Below are positions 46,883 to 58,159 of a stretch of 64,000 bases of DNA, in pieces. The notes under the pieces were generated by a model. It had not been told where the DNA came from. It saw only the letters and a program-made list of their open reading frames with translations, and did no database searches. Source of the DNA: Streptacidiphilus sp. ASG 303 (GTDB lineage: Bacteria > Actinomycetota > Actinomycetes > Streptomycetales > Streptomycetaceae); assembly GCF_020991365.1 (NCBI RefSeq), contig NZ_JAJLRA010000003.1:186001-250000 (forward strand), given 5' to 3'. The position numbers and the translations under genes are program-made. Positions within the stretch are counted from its first letter, which is position 1. Each line of letters starts with the position of its first letter.

Positions 46883-47431
46883 TCAGTGCAGGCGGTCGGC
46901 GAGCGCGGAGAGGTCGGCGCCATCCCAGCGGCGGCCCACGCCGCAGAGCACGACCCGGCGCACGTCCCCGGCGCCGTCGTCGTCCCCGTCCGCCGCGCCG
47001 TCCGCCGCGTCCCCCTCCGGGCCGTCGCCGCCGAGCTGCCGCTCGATGCGGACCTCCAGCCGGTCCTCGGAGAGCTCCTCGACCCTGCCCTCGCCCCACT
47101 CGACGACCACCACCGACTCCGGCAGCGAGACGTCCAGGTCGAGGTCCTCCATCTCCTCCAGGCCGCCGCCGAGGCGGTACGCGTCGACGTGCACCAGGGC
47201 CGGGCCGCCGCCCAGCGGGGGGTGCACCCGGGCGATGACGAAGGTCGGGGAGGTCACGGCGCCGCGCACGCCCAGGCCCTCCCCCAGGCCGCGGGTGAGG
47301 GTGGTCTTGCCCGCGCCCAGCTCTCCGGAGAGCAGCACCAGGTCGCCGGGCCGCAGCAGCGCGGCCAGCTCGCGGCCGAGCCGCTGCATGCGGTCGGGCG
47401 TGGGCACGGTGAGGGTGGCGTACGAGCCCAT
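46883..47431 (-). CDS. tsaE: tRNA threonylcarbamoyladenosine biosynthesis ATPase TsaE, 182 aa
   Basis: Walker A GELGAGKT at residues 36-43, preceded by LRPGDLVLLS, then SPTFVIARVH, HVDAYRLGG and VVVVEWGEG: the standard TsaE motifs. It is the ATPase that resets TsaB-TsaD during t6A formation. An acidic Asp/Gly-rich insertion (about 140-160) precedes the C-terminus. It lies downstream of alr and the alpha/beta hydrolase gene on the minus strand, apart from the tsaB-rimI-tsaD operon. The ATG at 47431 has a distant GGAAGGA. Confidence 0.93.
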   Translation of the reverse strand: MGSYATLTVPTPDRMQRLGRELAALLRPGDLVLLSGELGAGKTTLTRGLGEGLGVRGAVTSPTFVIARVHPPLGGGPALVHVDAYRLGGGLEEMEDLDLDVSLPESVVVVEWGEGRVEELSEDRLEVRIERQLGGDGPEGDAADGAADGDDDGAGDVRRVVLCGVGRRWDGADLSALADRLH

Positions 47432-47508
47432 GGGTGTGTCGCGGTCCTTCCGGGGGTGCGTGCCGGGTCCGGCCCCCGGGCGTTCGGGGTCCGGGGGCCT
47501 CCAGGGTC

Positions 47509-48981
47509 TCAGGGTCGCACGCCGGAGCCGTCCGGGTCGCCCGCGCCGTCGAGTCCGCCCAGGTCGCCGAGCGGGACGCCGCTGCGGCGGGCGGCCCGCT
47601 CCAGCAGGGCGGCGAGGTGGGCGTTGACCACCTCGGGGTGCTCCAGCATCACCAGGTGGCCCGCGTCGGGGACGAGCACCAGCTCGGCGCCGGGCAGCGC
47701 GTCGGCTATCGCCTCGCTGTGCGCGGGCGGCGTGAGCAGGTCGCGGGTGCCGCCCAGGACGAGGGAGGGGATGCCGTCCATGCCCGCCAGGGCGGCGGCC
47801 TTGTCGTGCAGGCCGAAGGCCGGGTAGAACTCGGCGACCACGTCGATGGGCGTGGCCTCCAGCATCTGCTCGGCGAAGCGGGCGACCGCCGGGTCCACGC
47901 CGCCGCTGCCGAAGGAGAACTTCCGGTACAGCACCGCCGTCAGCTCGCTGCCGGCCCGCCGGGTGGCCTCGACGAGTTCCACCTGGCGGCCGAGCGCCCG
48001 CAGCACACCCGGCGCGACGCGGTGCAGCACCCGGGCGCCGTAGGCGGGCAGGCCGAGGGTGACCTCGTTCCACCGGCCGGCGGTGGTGCCTATGAGGGCG
48101 ACGCCCGCGACCCGCTCCCGGAACAGCTCGGGGTGCTGGTCGGCGAGGGCCATGACGGTCATGCCGCCCATGGAGTGGCCGACCAGGACGAGCGGGCCCT
48201 CGGGGGCGGCCGCGTCGATCACGGCCCGCAGGTCGGCGCCGAGCTGGTCGATGGTGGCGGGCTCGCCCGCCTGGTAGGAGCGGCCCCGCTCGGAGCGGCC
48301 GTGGCTGCGCTGGTCCCAGAACACCATCCGCACGCCGTCGCGCAGCGCCGCCCGCTGGAAGTGCCAGCTGTCCTGGTTGAGGCAGTAGCCGTGGCAGAAG
48401 ACGACGGTCAGGGGCGGCGCGCCGGAGGGGCCGGGCGGCGCGGCGTCGGGGCCGGCGGGGGCGGTGGCGAGGACCGGCGTGCGCTGGACGCGCCGGCGGC
48501 CGAACCAGCCGCGGCGCACCGCGGCGCCGGCGGCCTCCCCGGGACCGGCCTGCGGCCCGGCGTCCGGCACGGCCCCGGGGCCGGCGGCGGCCCCGGCCGG
48601 GCCGGCGGCGGTGTCCTGTCCGGCGGGGAGGGCGGGCCGGGCGGTGCCGTCGAGCTCCACGTACAGGCGGGTGCCGTCGTCGGCGGTGACCTGGCGGGAG
48701 ACGCCGCGCAGCGAGCCGAAGGGGGCGGCGGCGTCCAGTTCGGCGCGGGCCCGCAGGCGCATGGCGCGGCCGACGGTGAGGCGCTCCAGCGCCACGCCGG
48801 CCGCGGCGCCGGCGGCGACCACGCCGACGGACAGGCCGAGCAGGCCCGCCCGGCGCCCTGCCCGGACCAGCATCCCGTCGGCCACGGCCCCGGCGGCGTC
48901 GCCGACCGCCTGGACCGCCCGTACCGCGGACTCCGCGGCCCCGGAGGCCGCGTCCACCGCCCTGCCCGCGTCACTGCCCAT
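47509..48981 (-). CDS. Alpha/beta hydrolase with N-terminal membrane segment, 490 aa
   Basis: After an Ala-rich start and one hydrophobic helix (about 45-68), the hydrolase fold begins near residue 170. VVFCHGYCLNQDSWHFQ gives the oxyanion-hole HG, VGHSMGGM is the nucleophile elbow, GTRDLLTPP carries the acid, and PDAGHLVMLEHPE supplies the catalytic His. The substrate is unknown. The gene is coupled to alr: its ATG at 48981 precedes the alr stop by 11 bases. The alr-hydrolase-tsaE order is conserved in streptomycetes, to my memory. Confidence 0.87.
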   Translation of the reverse strand: MGSDAGRAVDAASGAAESAVRAVQAVGDAAGAVADGMLVRAGRRAGLLGLSVGVVAAGAAAGVALERLTVGRAMRLRARAELDAAAPFGSLRGVSRQVTADDGTRLYVELDGTARPALPAGQDTAAGPAGAAAGPGAVPDAGPQAGPGEAAGAAVRRGWFGRRRVQRTPVLATAPAGPDAAPPGPSGAPPLTVVFCHGYCLNQDSWHFQRAALRDGVRMVFWDQRSHGRSERGRSYQAGEPATIDQLGADLRAVIDAAAPEGPLVLVGHSMGGMTVMALADQHPELFRERVAGVALIGTTAGRWNEVTLGLPAYGARVLHRVAPGVLRALGRQVELVEATRRAGSELTAVLYRKFSFGSGGVDPAVARFAEQMLEATPIDVVAEFYPAFGLHDKAAALAGMDGIPSLVLGGTRDLLTPPAHSEAIADALPGAELVLVPDAGHLVMLEHPEVVNAHLAALLERAARRSGVPLGDLGGLDGAGDPDGSGVRP

Positions 48982-50164
48982 GTCGGGTGATGCCCTCCTG
49001 CCCGCCGGCTCCGGTGCCGGCCGTCCCGTTCACATGCCTGCGCGGGACTCTTACCCCGATCCGGGTCACGATCTCGTAGGCGATGGTCCCGCAGGCCCGC
49101 GCCCAGTCCTCGGCGGTCGGCTCGCCCCGGTCGCCGGGGCCGAAGAGCACCGCCGTGTCGCCGGGCTCGGCGCTGTCGCCGCCCAGGTCGACGACGAACT
49201 GGTCCATGGCGACCCGCCCGGCGGCCGTGCGCCACTTCCCGGCGACCTGGACGGGCCCGGTGCCGCTGGCGTGCCGGGGGATGCCGTCGGCGTAGCCGAC
49301 CGGCACCAGGCCGAGCGTGGTCTCGCCCGGGGTCGTGTAGTGGTGGCCGTAGCTCACGCCGTGGCCGCCGGGAACCCGCTTGACCGAGGCCAGCCGGGCC
49401 TCCAGCGTCATCACCGGCCGCAGCCCGAAGTCGGCCGGAGAGCCGACCTCCGGCACCGGTGAGAGCCCGTACAGGGCGAGCCCGGTGCGGACGAGGTCGT
49501 GGTGGGTCTCGGGCAGCAGCAGGGTGGCGGGCGAGTTGGCGAGGTGGCGGACCTCCAGGCGGGCCCCCTGGGCCTCCGCGTGGGCCACGGCCTCGTCGAA
49601 CGCGGTGAGCTGGGCCCGGATCGAGGGGTGGCCGGGCTCGTCGGCGGCGGCGAGGTGCGACCAGACGCCGGCGATGCGCAGCAGGCCGCCGGCCTCGGCG
49701 CGGCGGGCGGCGGCGACCAGGTCGGGCCAGTCGTGGGGCTGGCAGCCGTTGCGCCCGAGGCCGGTGTCGGCCTTGAGGTGGACACGGGCCGGTACGCCGG
49801 TCTCCCCGACGGCGGCGAGCAGCTCGTCCAGGGCCCAGCGGGCGCTGACGGAGACGTCGACGGAGGCGCGCAGCGCCTCGGCCCAGGGGCCGCCGGGCGT
49901 CCACAGCCAGCACAGCACCCGGGCCTGATCCGGGCCGATGCCGGCGGCGCGCAGCGCGAGCGCCTCCTCGGGGGTGGCGGTGCCGAGCCAGGTCGCACCG
50001 GCCAGCAGGGCCTCGCGGGCGCAGGGCAGGGCGCCGTGCCCGTAGGCGTCGGCCTTGACCACGGCCATCAGCGCGGCGCCGGACGCGCGGGCCCGCAGGG
50101 TCTCGACGTTGGACCGCAGCGCCGCCAGGTCCACCGTCGCTTCGGCTCGCATCGCTGTTCTCAT
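48971..50164 (-). CDS. alr: Alanine racemase, 397 aa
   Basis: It makes D-alanine for peptidoglycan. PLP Lys37 is in VVKADAYGHG. The barrel holds HLKADTGLGRNG and YGLSP, and the C-terminal domain carries the catalytic Tyr in VSYGHHYTT plus RVAMDQFVVDLG. The length is normal. Three ATGs are near (50182, 50164, 50152); I choose 50164 with GGGAGA 10 bases upstream. The stop overlaps the hydrolase start by 11 bases. A cluster of CACGTG-containing repeats lies 50-110 bases upstream. Confidence 0.95.
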   Translation of the reverse strand: MRTAMRAEATVDLAALRSNVETLRARASGAALMAVVKADAYGHGALPCAREALLAGATWLGTATPEEALALRAAGIGPDQARVLCWLWTPGGPWAEALRASVDVSVSARWALDELLAAVGETGVPARVHLKADTGLGRNGCQPHDWPDLVAAARRAEAGGLLRIAGVWSHLAAADEPGHPSIRAQLTAFDEAVAHAEAQGARLEVRHLANSPATLLLPETHHDLVRTGLALYGLSPVPEVGSPADFGLRPVMTLEARLASVKRVPGGHGVSYGHHYTTPGETTLGLVPVGYADGIPRHASGTGPVQVAGKWRTAAGRVAMDQFVVDLGGDSAEPGDTAVLFGPGDRGEPTAEDWARACGTIAYEIVTRIGVRVPRRHVNGTAGTGAGGQEGITRHGQ

Positions 50165-50213
50165 CGCCTGCCAGTCTCCCATCCCGGCGCCCCGGTTCCC
50201 GCGCGAGGTGGCC

Positions 50214-50273
50214 CGGGACACGTGATCGGGGACACGTGGTCGGGACACGTGGTCGGGCGAAGCAGCCGGGACA
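50214..50273 (-). repeat. GGGACACGTG repeats upstream of alr
   Basis: Three copies of GGGACACGTG(G/A)TC (near 50214, 50229 and 50242) and a fourth, altered copy (GGGACACGCGGCC near 50267) follow each other with 13-15-base spacing for the first three, 50-110 bases before the alr start. The core CACGTG is itself palindromic. This could be an array of protein-binding sites or neutral repeat DNA. Confidence 0.75.
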
Positions 50274-50286
50274 CGCGGCCGGGAGA

Positions 50287-50331
50287 CGCGCGGCGCCCGT
50301 CCCGGGTCCGGCCCGGGGCGGGCGCCGCGCG
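50287..50331 (-). terminator. Hairpin terminator after the L,D-transpeptidase gene
   Basis: Thirteen-base perfect arms (CGCGCGGCGCCCG and complement) around a 19-base inner segment that can itself pair (CCCGGGTCCGGCCCGGG). It begins 16 bases after the L,D-transpeptidase stop. Confidence 0.8.
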
Positions 50332-50346
50332 GCGGGGCGTGCCGGG

Positions 50347-51066
50347 TCAGGTGCCCGGGCGCTTGCCCCAGACGTAGACGTAGTCGTGGAGCTTGAGCAC
50401 GCCCCACAGGCGCCTGGCGTCGCCGTTGGTCATGTTGACGCAGCCGTGCGAGCCGGGCGGCTGGGAGATCGGGATGGAGACGCCGTGGAAGGCCTGGCCG
50501 CCGTCGAAGAACTGGCTGTACGGCATGGCCACGTGGTAGAGCGTCGAGTAGTGGTCGATGTGCCGCCAGTAGACGCGCTTGAGGCCGGTGCGGGTCTCGT
50601 AGCCGTCGCGCCCGGAGCGGATCCTCACCGGGTTGAAGATCACCTTCTTGCCGTACTGGACCCACACGAGCTGCCGCTTGAGGTCGACGCAGGCGATGCG
50701 CCCCTTGTTGACCGGGCAGGCGCCGGAGGCGTTGGGGTTGGCGCGGGCCTGGAGCTCCTGCATCTTCCCCCAGGTGATCGGGCCGGCGTAGCCGATGTGC
50801 GGGGTGATGCCGTACCTGACCTGGAAGCTCTGGATGGCGCGGCAGTCGGTGGGCGACTGCCTCCCGTCGACCTTCAGCTTCAGGTAGGACTCCACCTGCC
50901 GCTGGTACGGGCCGGTCTGCGTGGTGCAGGACGTCGCCGCCTGCGCCTGGCCGCCGGCGAGGAGGGTCACCGGGGCCGCCAGGCCCGCGACGGCCAGTGC
51001 CGCGCCGGCCCGCCGGCCGAGGGCGGCCGCGCGTGGCCGCCGCGCGGCCCTCTGCTCGTTCTGCAT
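50347..51066 (-). CDS. L,D-transpeptidase (YkuD) with peptidoglycan-binding domain, secreted, 239 aa
   Basis: Signal peptide (1-44, ending AQA), a short peptidoglycan-binding-like domain (about 45-108, CRAIQSFQVRYGI), and a YkuD domain (about 122-235). The catalytic signature is HGVSIPI then SHGCVNM, with nucleophile Cys209 and His207. It would form 3-3 cross-links in the cell wall or attach proteins to it. The ATG at 51066 begins the signal peptide, with GAGGCGAGAG before it. Its position next to alr fits a cell-wall theme, but the terminator separates their transcripts. Confidence 0.9.
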   Translation of the reverse strand: MQNEQRAARRPRAAALGRRAGAALAVAGLAAPVTLLAGGQAQAATSCTTQTGPYQRQVESYLKLKVDGRQSPTDCRAIQSFQVRYGITPHIGYAGPITWGKMQELQARANPNASGACPVNKGRIACVDLKRQLVWVQYGKKVIFNPVRIRSGRDGYETRTGLKRVYWRHIDHYSTLYHVAMPYSQFFDGGQAFHGVSIPISQPPGSHGCVNMTNGDARRLWGVLKLHDYVYVWGKRPGT

Positions 51067-51295
51067 GCTCTCGCCTCGCCTCTCCCCCTGAGGGTCGTGC
51101 GGGCGGCCGCCGCTCGGACGAGGGCGTGCTCCCCACCCGCACACCTCTGAAGACCACCCGGACGGAGCAGTGGTTGCAGGGGTGCGCGGGTGTTACGCAG
51201 CCGTGACCGGTCCGGTTCGGAGGGCGGGCCGGACGGGCCGGACGGGCCGGGCGAACCGGGCGGGCCGGGCGGGCCGTTGCCGGAGGCCGCCCGGC

Positions 51296-52900
51296 TCAGG
51301 GGGCGGACCGCACGCTCCGCCAGGCCGCGCGCAGCGCCGCGGCGACGTCCAGCGCCGAGACCGGGGCGCCCGCGGCGTCCCTGCCGCCGGGAGCGTGCCC
51401 GGCGGCGGCGGTGCGGGCGGCCAGGCCGTGCAGGTAGGCGGCGCAGGAGGCGGCGTCCACCGGGTCCAGCCCGGAGGCGAGGAGCGACCCGGCGAGTCCG
51501 GAGAGCACGTCGCCGCTGCCCGCGGTGGCCAGCCAGGGGGTGCCGGTCGGGTTCACCCGGACCGGGGTGCGGGCGGCGACCGGGAAGACCGGCCACTCGC
51601 GGTACTCCGCGGAGTGCACCCGCGCCGACTCCGCCGGGGCGGGCACGACGACCGTGGTGGAGCCCTTGAGCAGCACCGCCGCCCCGTACGCCTCCGCGAT
51701 CCGCACCGCGTGCCGCAGCCGGGCCGCGGCGACCTCGGCGGCCGGGTCGGGCCGGTGCGCGGCCGCGAGCAGCCGCACCGCCTCCCCGGCGTGCGGGGTG
51801 AGCAGCACCGGGGCGCGGCGGCCCTCCAGGGCGGCCGGGCCGCGCCGCGCCAGCAGGGTGAGGCCGTCGGCGTCGACGAGGACCGGCACGTCCGAGGCCA
51901 GCGCCTCGTCCAGCGCCCGGTGCGCCTCGGGCCCGTCGCCGAGCCCGGGGCCGACCACCCACGCCTGGACGCGGCCCGCCTCCGCGGGCCCGCCCGCGGA
52001 GACCAGGGCCTCGGGGAAGCGCCGCACGACCTCCTCGGCGGCGCTGCCCGCGTACCGGACGGCGCCCGCGCCGCCGTGCAGCGCGCCCGCCGTGGCGAGC
52101 ACGGCCGCGCCGGGGTAGCGGGCGGACCCGGCGGCGATGCCGACCACGCCGCGCCGGTACTTGTCGCTCTCGCCGGTGGGGCGGGGCAGCAGGGCGGCGG
52201 CGTCGGCGTGCTGGAGCGCCTCGCAGGCGGCGCGGCCGCCGGGGCGGCCCTCCCCCAGTTCGGGGCCGAGCCCGATGTCGACGAGGCGCACGACGCCCGC
52301 GTACCCGGCGCCGGGGTCGACCAGCAGCCCCGGCTTGTGGGTGCCGAGGCAGACGGTGACGTCGGCCCGCACGGCGGCGCCGTGCACCTCCCCGGTGTCC
52401 GCGTCGACGCCGCTGGGCAGGTCGACGGCGACCACCAGCGCGCCGCGGCGCTCGCGGGCCCGCTGCGCCGCCGCCGCGTACGGGAGCGCCTCCGGGCGGA
52501 GCCCGCCGCGGCCGCCGATGCCGGTGATGCCGTCGAGGACCAGGTCCGCGGCCTCGACGAGGCCCTCGCCGCCGCGGTCGACGGCGGTGCCGCCGGCCGC
52601 GCGCAGCGCCGCCAGGCCGCCGGGGTGGGCCCTCCCCGGGGCCAGCAGCACGGCGGTGACGCCCGCGCCGCGGCGGGCGAGGCGGGCGGCGGCGTACAGG
52701 GCGTCGCCGCCGTTGTCCCCGCCGCCGGCCAGGACGGCGACGCGGCTGCCGTACACGCCGCCGCGCCGGTCCGACAGGGCCGCCGCGCAGGTGGCGGCGA
52801 TCCCCGCGGCGGCGCGCTGCATCAGCGTGCCCTCCGGCAGCCGCGCCATCAGCGCCGCCTCCGCCGCCCGTACCCGCTCCACCGTGTGCGCGTACCGCAT
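51296..52900 (-). CDS. nnr: Bifunctional NAD(P)H-hydrate epimerase / ADP-dependent NAD(P)H-hydrate dehydratase, 534 aa
   Basis: It repairs hydrated NAD(P)H. The N-terminal YjeF_N epimerase domain (1-215) has GGGDNGGDALYAAARLA and VDLPSGVDADTG. The C-terminal ribokinase-like dehydratase (about 235-530) has LTPHAGEAVRLL, LLKGSTTVV and ATAGSGDVLSGLAGSLLASG, the nucleotide and catalytic Asp motif. The length is normal for the fused enzyme. It begins at ATG 52900 (MRYAHTVERVRAAEAALMA) and follows acpS, as in mycobacteria where nnr is also near glmS. Confidence 0.95.
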   Translation of the reverse strand: MRYAHTVERVRAAEAALMARLPEGTLMQRAAAGIAATCAAALSDRRGGVYGSRVAVLAGGGDNGGDALYAAARLARRGAGVTAVLLAPGRAHPGGLAALRAAGGTAVDRGGEGLVEAADLVLDGITGIGGRGGLRPEALPYAAAAQRARERRGALVVAVDLPSGVDADTGEVHGAAVRADVTVCLGTHKPGLLVDPGAGYAGVVRLVDIGLGPELGEGRPGGRAACEALQHADAAALLPRPTGESDKYRRGVVGIAAGSARYPGAAVLATAGALHGGAGAVRYAGSAAEEVVRRFPEALVSAGGPAEAGRVQAWVVGPGLGDGPEAHRALDEALASDVPVLVDADGLTLLARRGPAALEGRRAPVLLTPHAGEAVRLLAAAHRPDPAAEVAAARLRHAVRIAEAYGAAVLLKGSTTVVVPAPAESARVHSAEYREWPVFPVAARTPVRVNPTGTPWLATAGSGDVLSGLAGSLLASGLDPVDAASCAAYLHGLAARTAAAGHAPGGRDAAGAPVSALDVAAALRAAWRSVRSAP

Positions 52901-53003
52901 CCGAGCCTCCCTCAGCGATGGTCCGCCCTGCGCCGGACGGATGACCCCTCGAACGGGTACCCCCTCCGGCGGGGTTCCCCCGGACGGGCCGCCCCGGGCC
53001 GGT

Positions 53004-53372
53004 TCACCCCTCGGCGACCACCACCGCCGACGCCACGCCCCCGTCGTGGCTGAGCGACACGTGCCAGGCCGTCACGCCGAGCTCGGCGGCGCGGGCGGCG
53101 ACGGTGCCCGCCACCTTCAGCACCGGCCGCCCGGACGGCTCGCTGTGCACCTCGGCGTCGAGCCAGTTGAGCCCGGCGGGCGCACCGAGCGCCTTGGCCA
53201 GGGCCTCCTTGGCGGCGAACCGGGCGGCCAGGGAGGCGGTGCCGCGCCGCTCGCCGGACGGCAGGTGCAGCTCGGCCTCGGTGAAGAGCCGCTCGGCCAT
53301 CCGGGGCGTGCGCTCCAGCGACTCCCCGAACCGGTCGATGGCCGCGACGTCGATGCCCACGCCTATGATCAT
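53004..53372 (-). CDS. acpS: Holo-[acyl-carrier-protein] synthase, 122 aa
   Basis: It transfers phosphopantetheine from CoA to acyl carrier proteins. [15 protein letters not shown] contains the metal-binding Asp8, and [12 protein letters not shown] supplies Glu56 and Lys. The C-terminal [19 protein letters not shown] is typical. The length is normal for the short AcpS type. It lies between glmS and nnr; the ATG at 53372 has GGAGGAGCAG upstream. Confidence 0.96.
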   Translation of the reverse strand: MIIGVGIDVAAIDRFGESLERTPRMAERLFTEAELHLPSGERRGTASLAARFAAKEALAKALGAPAGLNWLDAEVHSEPSGRPVLKVAGTVAARAAELGVTAWHVSLSHDGGVASAVVVAEG

Positions 53373-53447
53373 CCGCCTGCTCCTCCCGGACCGGCGCGCC
53401 GTGCGCCCGCCTTGCGAACAGCATTCCGCACCCGCGGGGAAAGGGCA

Positions 53448-53480
53448 GGCCGGGCCGTCCCCCGAGGGGACGGCCCGGCC
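53448..53480 (-). terminator. Hairpin terminator after glmS
   Basis: Fifteen-base perfect arms (GGCCGGGCCGTCCCC and complement) flank CGA. It starts 19 bases past the glmS stop and separates it from acpS. Confidence 0.85.
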
Positions 53481-53498
53481 CGGTGCGGCGGGCGGCGG

Positions 53499-55346
<1,848 letters not shown>

Positions 55347-55466
55347 GGCCGCCAGCATAAGCGGCCCCGGGCCCACCGGTACGACTCGTCACACCGCAGG
55401 AGGGACCGCGGGGGCCCCGCGCCGTGACGGAACCCACACGGTCCCGGTCGCCGGGCACGGACGACA

Positions 55467-56501
55467 ATGGAGCACGTGCTGACGACCGAAGCCCTCCCCC
55501 AGGGCGCCCCCGCCCCGGCCGCGCAGACCCCGGCGCCGCCCTCGCCGACCCCCTACGTCGACCTCGACCGGGCCGGCTGGAGCGCCCTGCGCGACCGCAC
55601 CCCGCTGCCGCTCACCGCGGACGAGGTGGAGCGCCTGCGCGGCCTCGGCGACGCCATGGACCTCGACGAGGTCGTCGACGTCTACCTGCCGCTCTCCCGG
55701 CTGCTCAACCTGTACGTCCACGCCACCCGGGAGCTGCGCGGCGCGGTCGGGACCTTCCTCGACCGCCCCCACCTGGTGGACGGCCCCGGCGCGGAGGCCG
55801 CCCGCACCCCGTTCGTCATCGGCGTCGCCGGGTCGGTCGCGGTCGGCAAGTCCACCACCGCCCGCGTGCTGCGCGCCCTGCTGGCCCGCTGGCCGGAGCA
55901 CCCCCGGGTGGAGCTCGTCACCACCGACGGCTTCCTGCTGCCCAACGCGGAGCTGCGGCGGCGCGGCCTGATGGCCCGCAAGGGCTTCCCCGAGTCGTAC
56001 GACCGCCGGGCGCTCACCCGTTTCGTGGCCGACGTCAAGGCGGGCCGCGACGAGGTGACGGCGCCGGTCTACTCGCACCTGGTCTACGACATCGTGCCGG
56101 GCGAGCGGCTGACGGTGCGCCGGCCCGACATCCTCATCGTCGAGGGGCTGAACGTGCTGCAGCCCGCGCTGCCGGGCAAGGACGGCCGGACCCGGCTCGC
56201 GGTCTCCGACTACTTCGACTTCTCCATCTACGTCGACGCCCGCACCGACGACATCGAGGAGTGGTACCTCTCCCGCTTCCGCAAGCTGCGGCAGACCGCC
56301 TTCCAGGACCCGTCGTCGTACTTCCGCCGGTTCACCGACGTGCCGGAGGAGGAGGCCCTGGAGTACGGGCGCACCGTCTGGCGGACCATCAACCGGCCCA
56401 ACCTGGTGGAGAACGTGCTGCCCACCCGCGGCCGGGCCACCCTCGTGCTGCAGAAGGGGTCCGACCACAAGGTGCGGCGGGCGCGCCTGCGCAAGCTCTG
56501 A
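55467..56501 (+). CDS. coaA: Pantothenate kinase type I, 344 aa
   Basis: It phosphorylates pantothenate, the first step to CoA. The Walker [10 protein letters not shown] lies at residues 122-130, and [36 protein letters not shown] and FSIYVDA are CoaA motifs. It is about 25 residues longer at the N-terminus than the E. coli enzyme, in a Pro/Ala-rich stretch. The gene is divergent from glmS. The ATG at 55467 and the GTG three codons later are both possible starts; ribosome signals do not decide. Confidence 0.95.
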   Translation: MEHVLTTEALPQGAPAPAAQTPAPPSPTPYVDLDRAGWSALRDRTPLPLTADEVERLRGLGDAMDLDEVVDVYLPLSRLLNLYVHATRELRGAVGTFLDRPHLVDGPGAEAARTPFVIGVAGSVAVGKSTTARVLRALLARWPEHPRVELVTTDGFLLPNAELRRRGLMARKGFPESYDRRALTRFVADVKAGRDEVTAPVYSHLVYDIVPGERLTVRRPDILIVEGLNVLQPALPGKDGRTRLAVSDYFDFSIYVDARTDDIEEWYLSRFRKLRQTAFQDPSSYFRRFTDVPEEEALEYGRTVWRTINRPNLVENVLPTRGRATLVLQKGSDHKVRRARLRKL

Positions 56502-56544
56502 GGACCCGGCGCGGGTCCTGACGGCCCGGCGGGGCACGCCGGGA

Positions 56545-56585
56545 ACGGTGCGGGGCGCCCCTCCGGGAGGGGCGCCCCGCACCGT
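56545..56585. terminator. Bidirectional hairpin terminator between coaA and glmM
   Basis: Eighteen-base perfect arms (ACGGTGCGGGGCGCCCCT and complement) around a 5-base loop lie between the convergent ends of coaA and glmM, 44 and 12 bases from their stops. Confidence 0.9.
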
Positions 56586-56596
56586 CCGTACGGCGG

Positions 56597-57958
56597 TCAG
56601 CCCAGGTGGGTGCGGACGGCCTCGGCCAGCCGCTCGGCGACGGCCCGCGCCTGCCCCGCCTCCGCGGCCTCCACCATGACGCGCACCAGCGGCTCGGTGC
56701 CCGAGGGGCGCAGCAGCACCCGCCCGGTGGAGCCCAGTTCGGCCTCGGCGGCCGCGACGGCCTCGGCCAGGCCCTCGGAGGTGTGCGCCCGCGCCTTGTC
56801 GACGCCCTTGACGTTGACGAGGACCTGCGGCAGGCGGGTCATCACGGCGGCGAGGTCCGCGAGCGGCTGCTTGGTGGCGGCGACCCGGGCGGCCAGCATG
56901 AGTCCGGTGAGGGTGCCGTCGCCGGTCGTGGCGTGGTCCAGCAGGATGACGTGGCCGGACTGCTCGCCGCCCAGCGAGTAGCCGTGCTCCTTCATCGCCT
57001 CCAGGACGTAGCGGTCGCCGACGGCCGTCTGCACCAGGTCGATGCCCTCGCGCTCCATCGCCAGCTTGAAGCCGAGGTTCGACATGACGGTGGCGACCAC
57101 GGTGTTCTTGCGCAGCGTGCCGGCCTCGCGCATGCCGACGGCCAGGATCGCGAGGATCTGGTCGCCGTCCACCTCGTTGCCCTCGGCGTCCACGGCCAGG
57201 CAGCGGTCGGCGTCGCCGTCGTGGGCGAGGCCCAGGTCGGCGCGGTGCTCGACGACGGCGGCGCGCAGCCGGTCGAGGTGGGTGGAGCCGACGCCGTCGT
57301 TGATGTTGAGGCCGTCGGGGTCCGCGCCCAGGGTGTGGACGACCTCGGCGCCGGCGCGTGCGAAGGCGTCGGGCGAGATGCGGGCGGCGGCGCCGTGGGC
57401 GCCGTCGATGACGACCCTCAGCCCGTCCAGGCGGTTCGGCAGCACGGCGACCAGGTGGGCGATGTAGCGGTCGACGCCCTCGTCGTAGTCGCGGACCCGG
57501 CCGACGGCCGCGCCGGTGGGGCGGGTCCAGGACGCGTCGGCGGCGTGCTGCCGGTACTGCTCCTCGATGGCGTCCTCGATCTCGTCGGCGAGCTTGTGGC
57601 CGCCGCGGGCGAGGAACTTGATGCCGTTGTCGGGCATCGGGTTGTGGCTGGCGGACAGCATCACGCCGAGGTCCGCGCCGAGCGCGCCGGTGAGGTACGC
57701 GACGGCGGGCGTCGGCAGCACGCCGACCCGCAGCACGTCCACGCCGGAGCTGGCGAGGCCGGCGATGACGGCGGCCTCCAGGAACTCGCCCGAGGCCCGC
57801 GGGTCGCGGCCGACCACCGCGACCGGCCGGTGGCCCTCGAAGGCCCCGGCGTCGCCGAGCACGTGCGCGGCGGCCACCGACAGCCCCAGCGCCAGCTCGG
57901 CGGTCAGGTCCGCGTTGGCGACGCCCCGAACGCCGTCCGTGCCGAAGAGTCGTCCCAC
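56597..57958 (-). CDS. glmM: Phosphoglucosamine mutase, 453 aa
   Basis: It converts glucosamine-6-phosphate to glucosamine-1-phosphate, the step after GlmS. The active phosphoserine loop SASHNP puts Ser104 as phosphate carrier, DGDADR is the metal-binding loop, and EQSGHVI plus [12 protein letters not shown] form the sugar and phosphate sites. The N-terminus [15 protein letters not shown] is invariant. The GTG at 57958 has GGAGGA at good distance. Conserved next to rpsI-rplM in actinobacteria. Confidence 0.97.
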   Translation of the reverse strand: MGRLFGTDGVRGVANADLTAELALGLSVAAAHVLGDAGAFEGHRPVAVVGRDPRASGEFLEAAVIAGLASSGVDVLRVGVLPTPAVAYLTGALGADLGVMLSASHNPMPDNGIKFLARGGHKLADEIEDAIEEQYRQHAADASWTRPTGAAVGRVRDYDEGVDRYIAHLVAVLPNRLDGLRVVIDGAHGAAARISPDAFARAGAEVVHTLGADPDGLNINDGVGSTHLDRLRAAVVEHRADLGLAHDGDADRCLAVDAEGNEVDGDQILAILAVGMREAGTLRKNTVVATVMSNLGFKLAMEREGIDLVQTAVGDRYVLEAMKEHGYSLGGEQSGHVILLDHATTGDGTLTGLMLAARVAATKQPLADLAAVMTRLPQVLVNVKGVDKARAHTSEGLAEAVAAAEAELGSTGRVLLRPSGTEPLVRVMVEAAEAGQARAVAERLAEAVRTHLG

Positions 57959-58110
57959 TTGTTCATCCTCCGTGGCTCGTCGCCGCGCGGGAGCGCCCTC
58001 CGGGGGCAGGCGGCACAGTGCTCGTGCACCTGCCCGCGCCCGGGTTCCGCATTCCGTACGACTACTCCATCGGGCGTACCTGCCACGCCCGGCGATGCTG
58101 CTCAGGATGC

Positions 58111-58146
58111 ACGACGCCCCGGGGGCGGGAGCCCCCGGGGCGTCGT
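58111..58146 (-). terminator. Perfect 16-bp hairpin terminator after rpsI
   Basis: The arms ACGACGCCCCGGGGGC and its complement flank GGGA, 14 bases after the rpsI stop. It ends the rplM-rpsI transcript. Confidence 0.92.
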
Positions 58147-58159
58147 ACGACGGCTGTGC

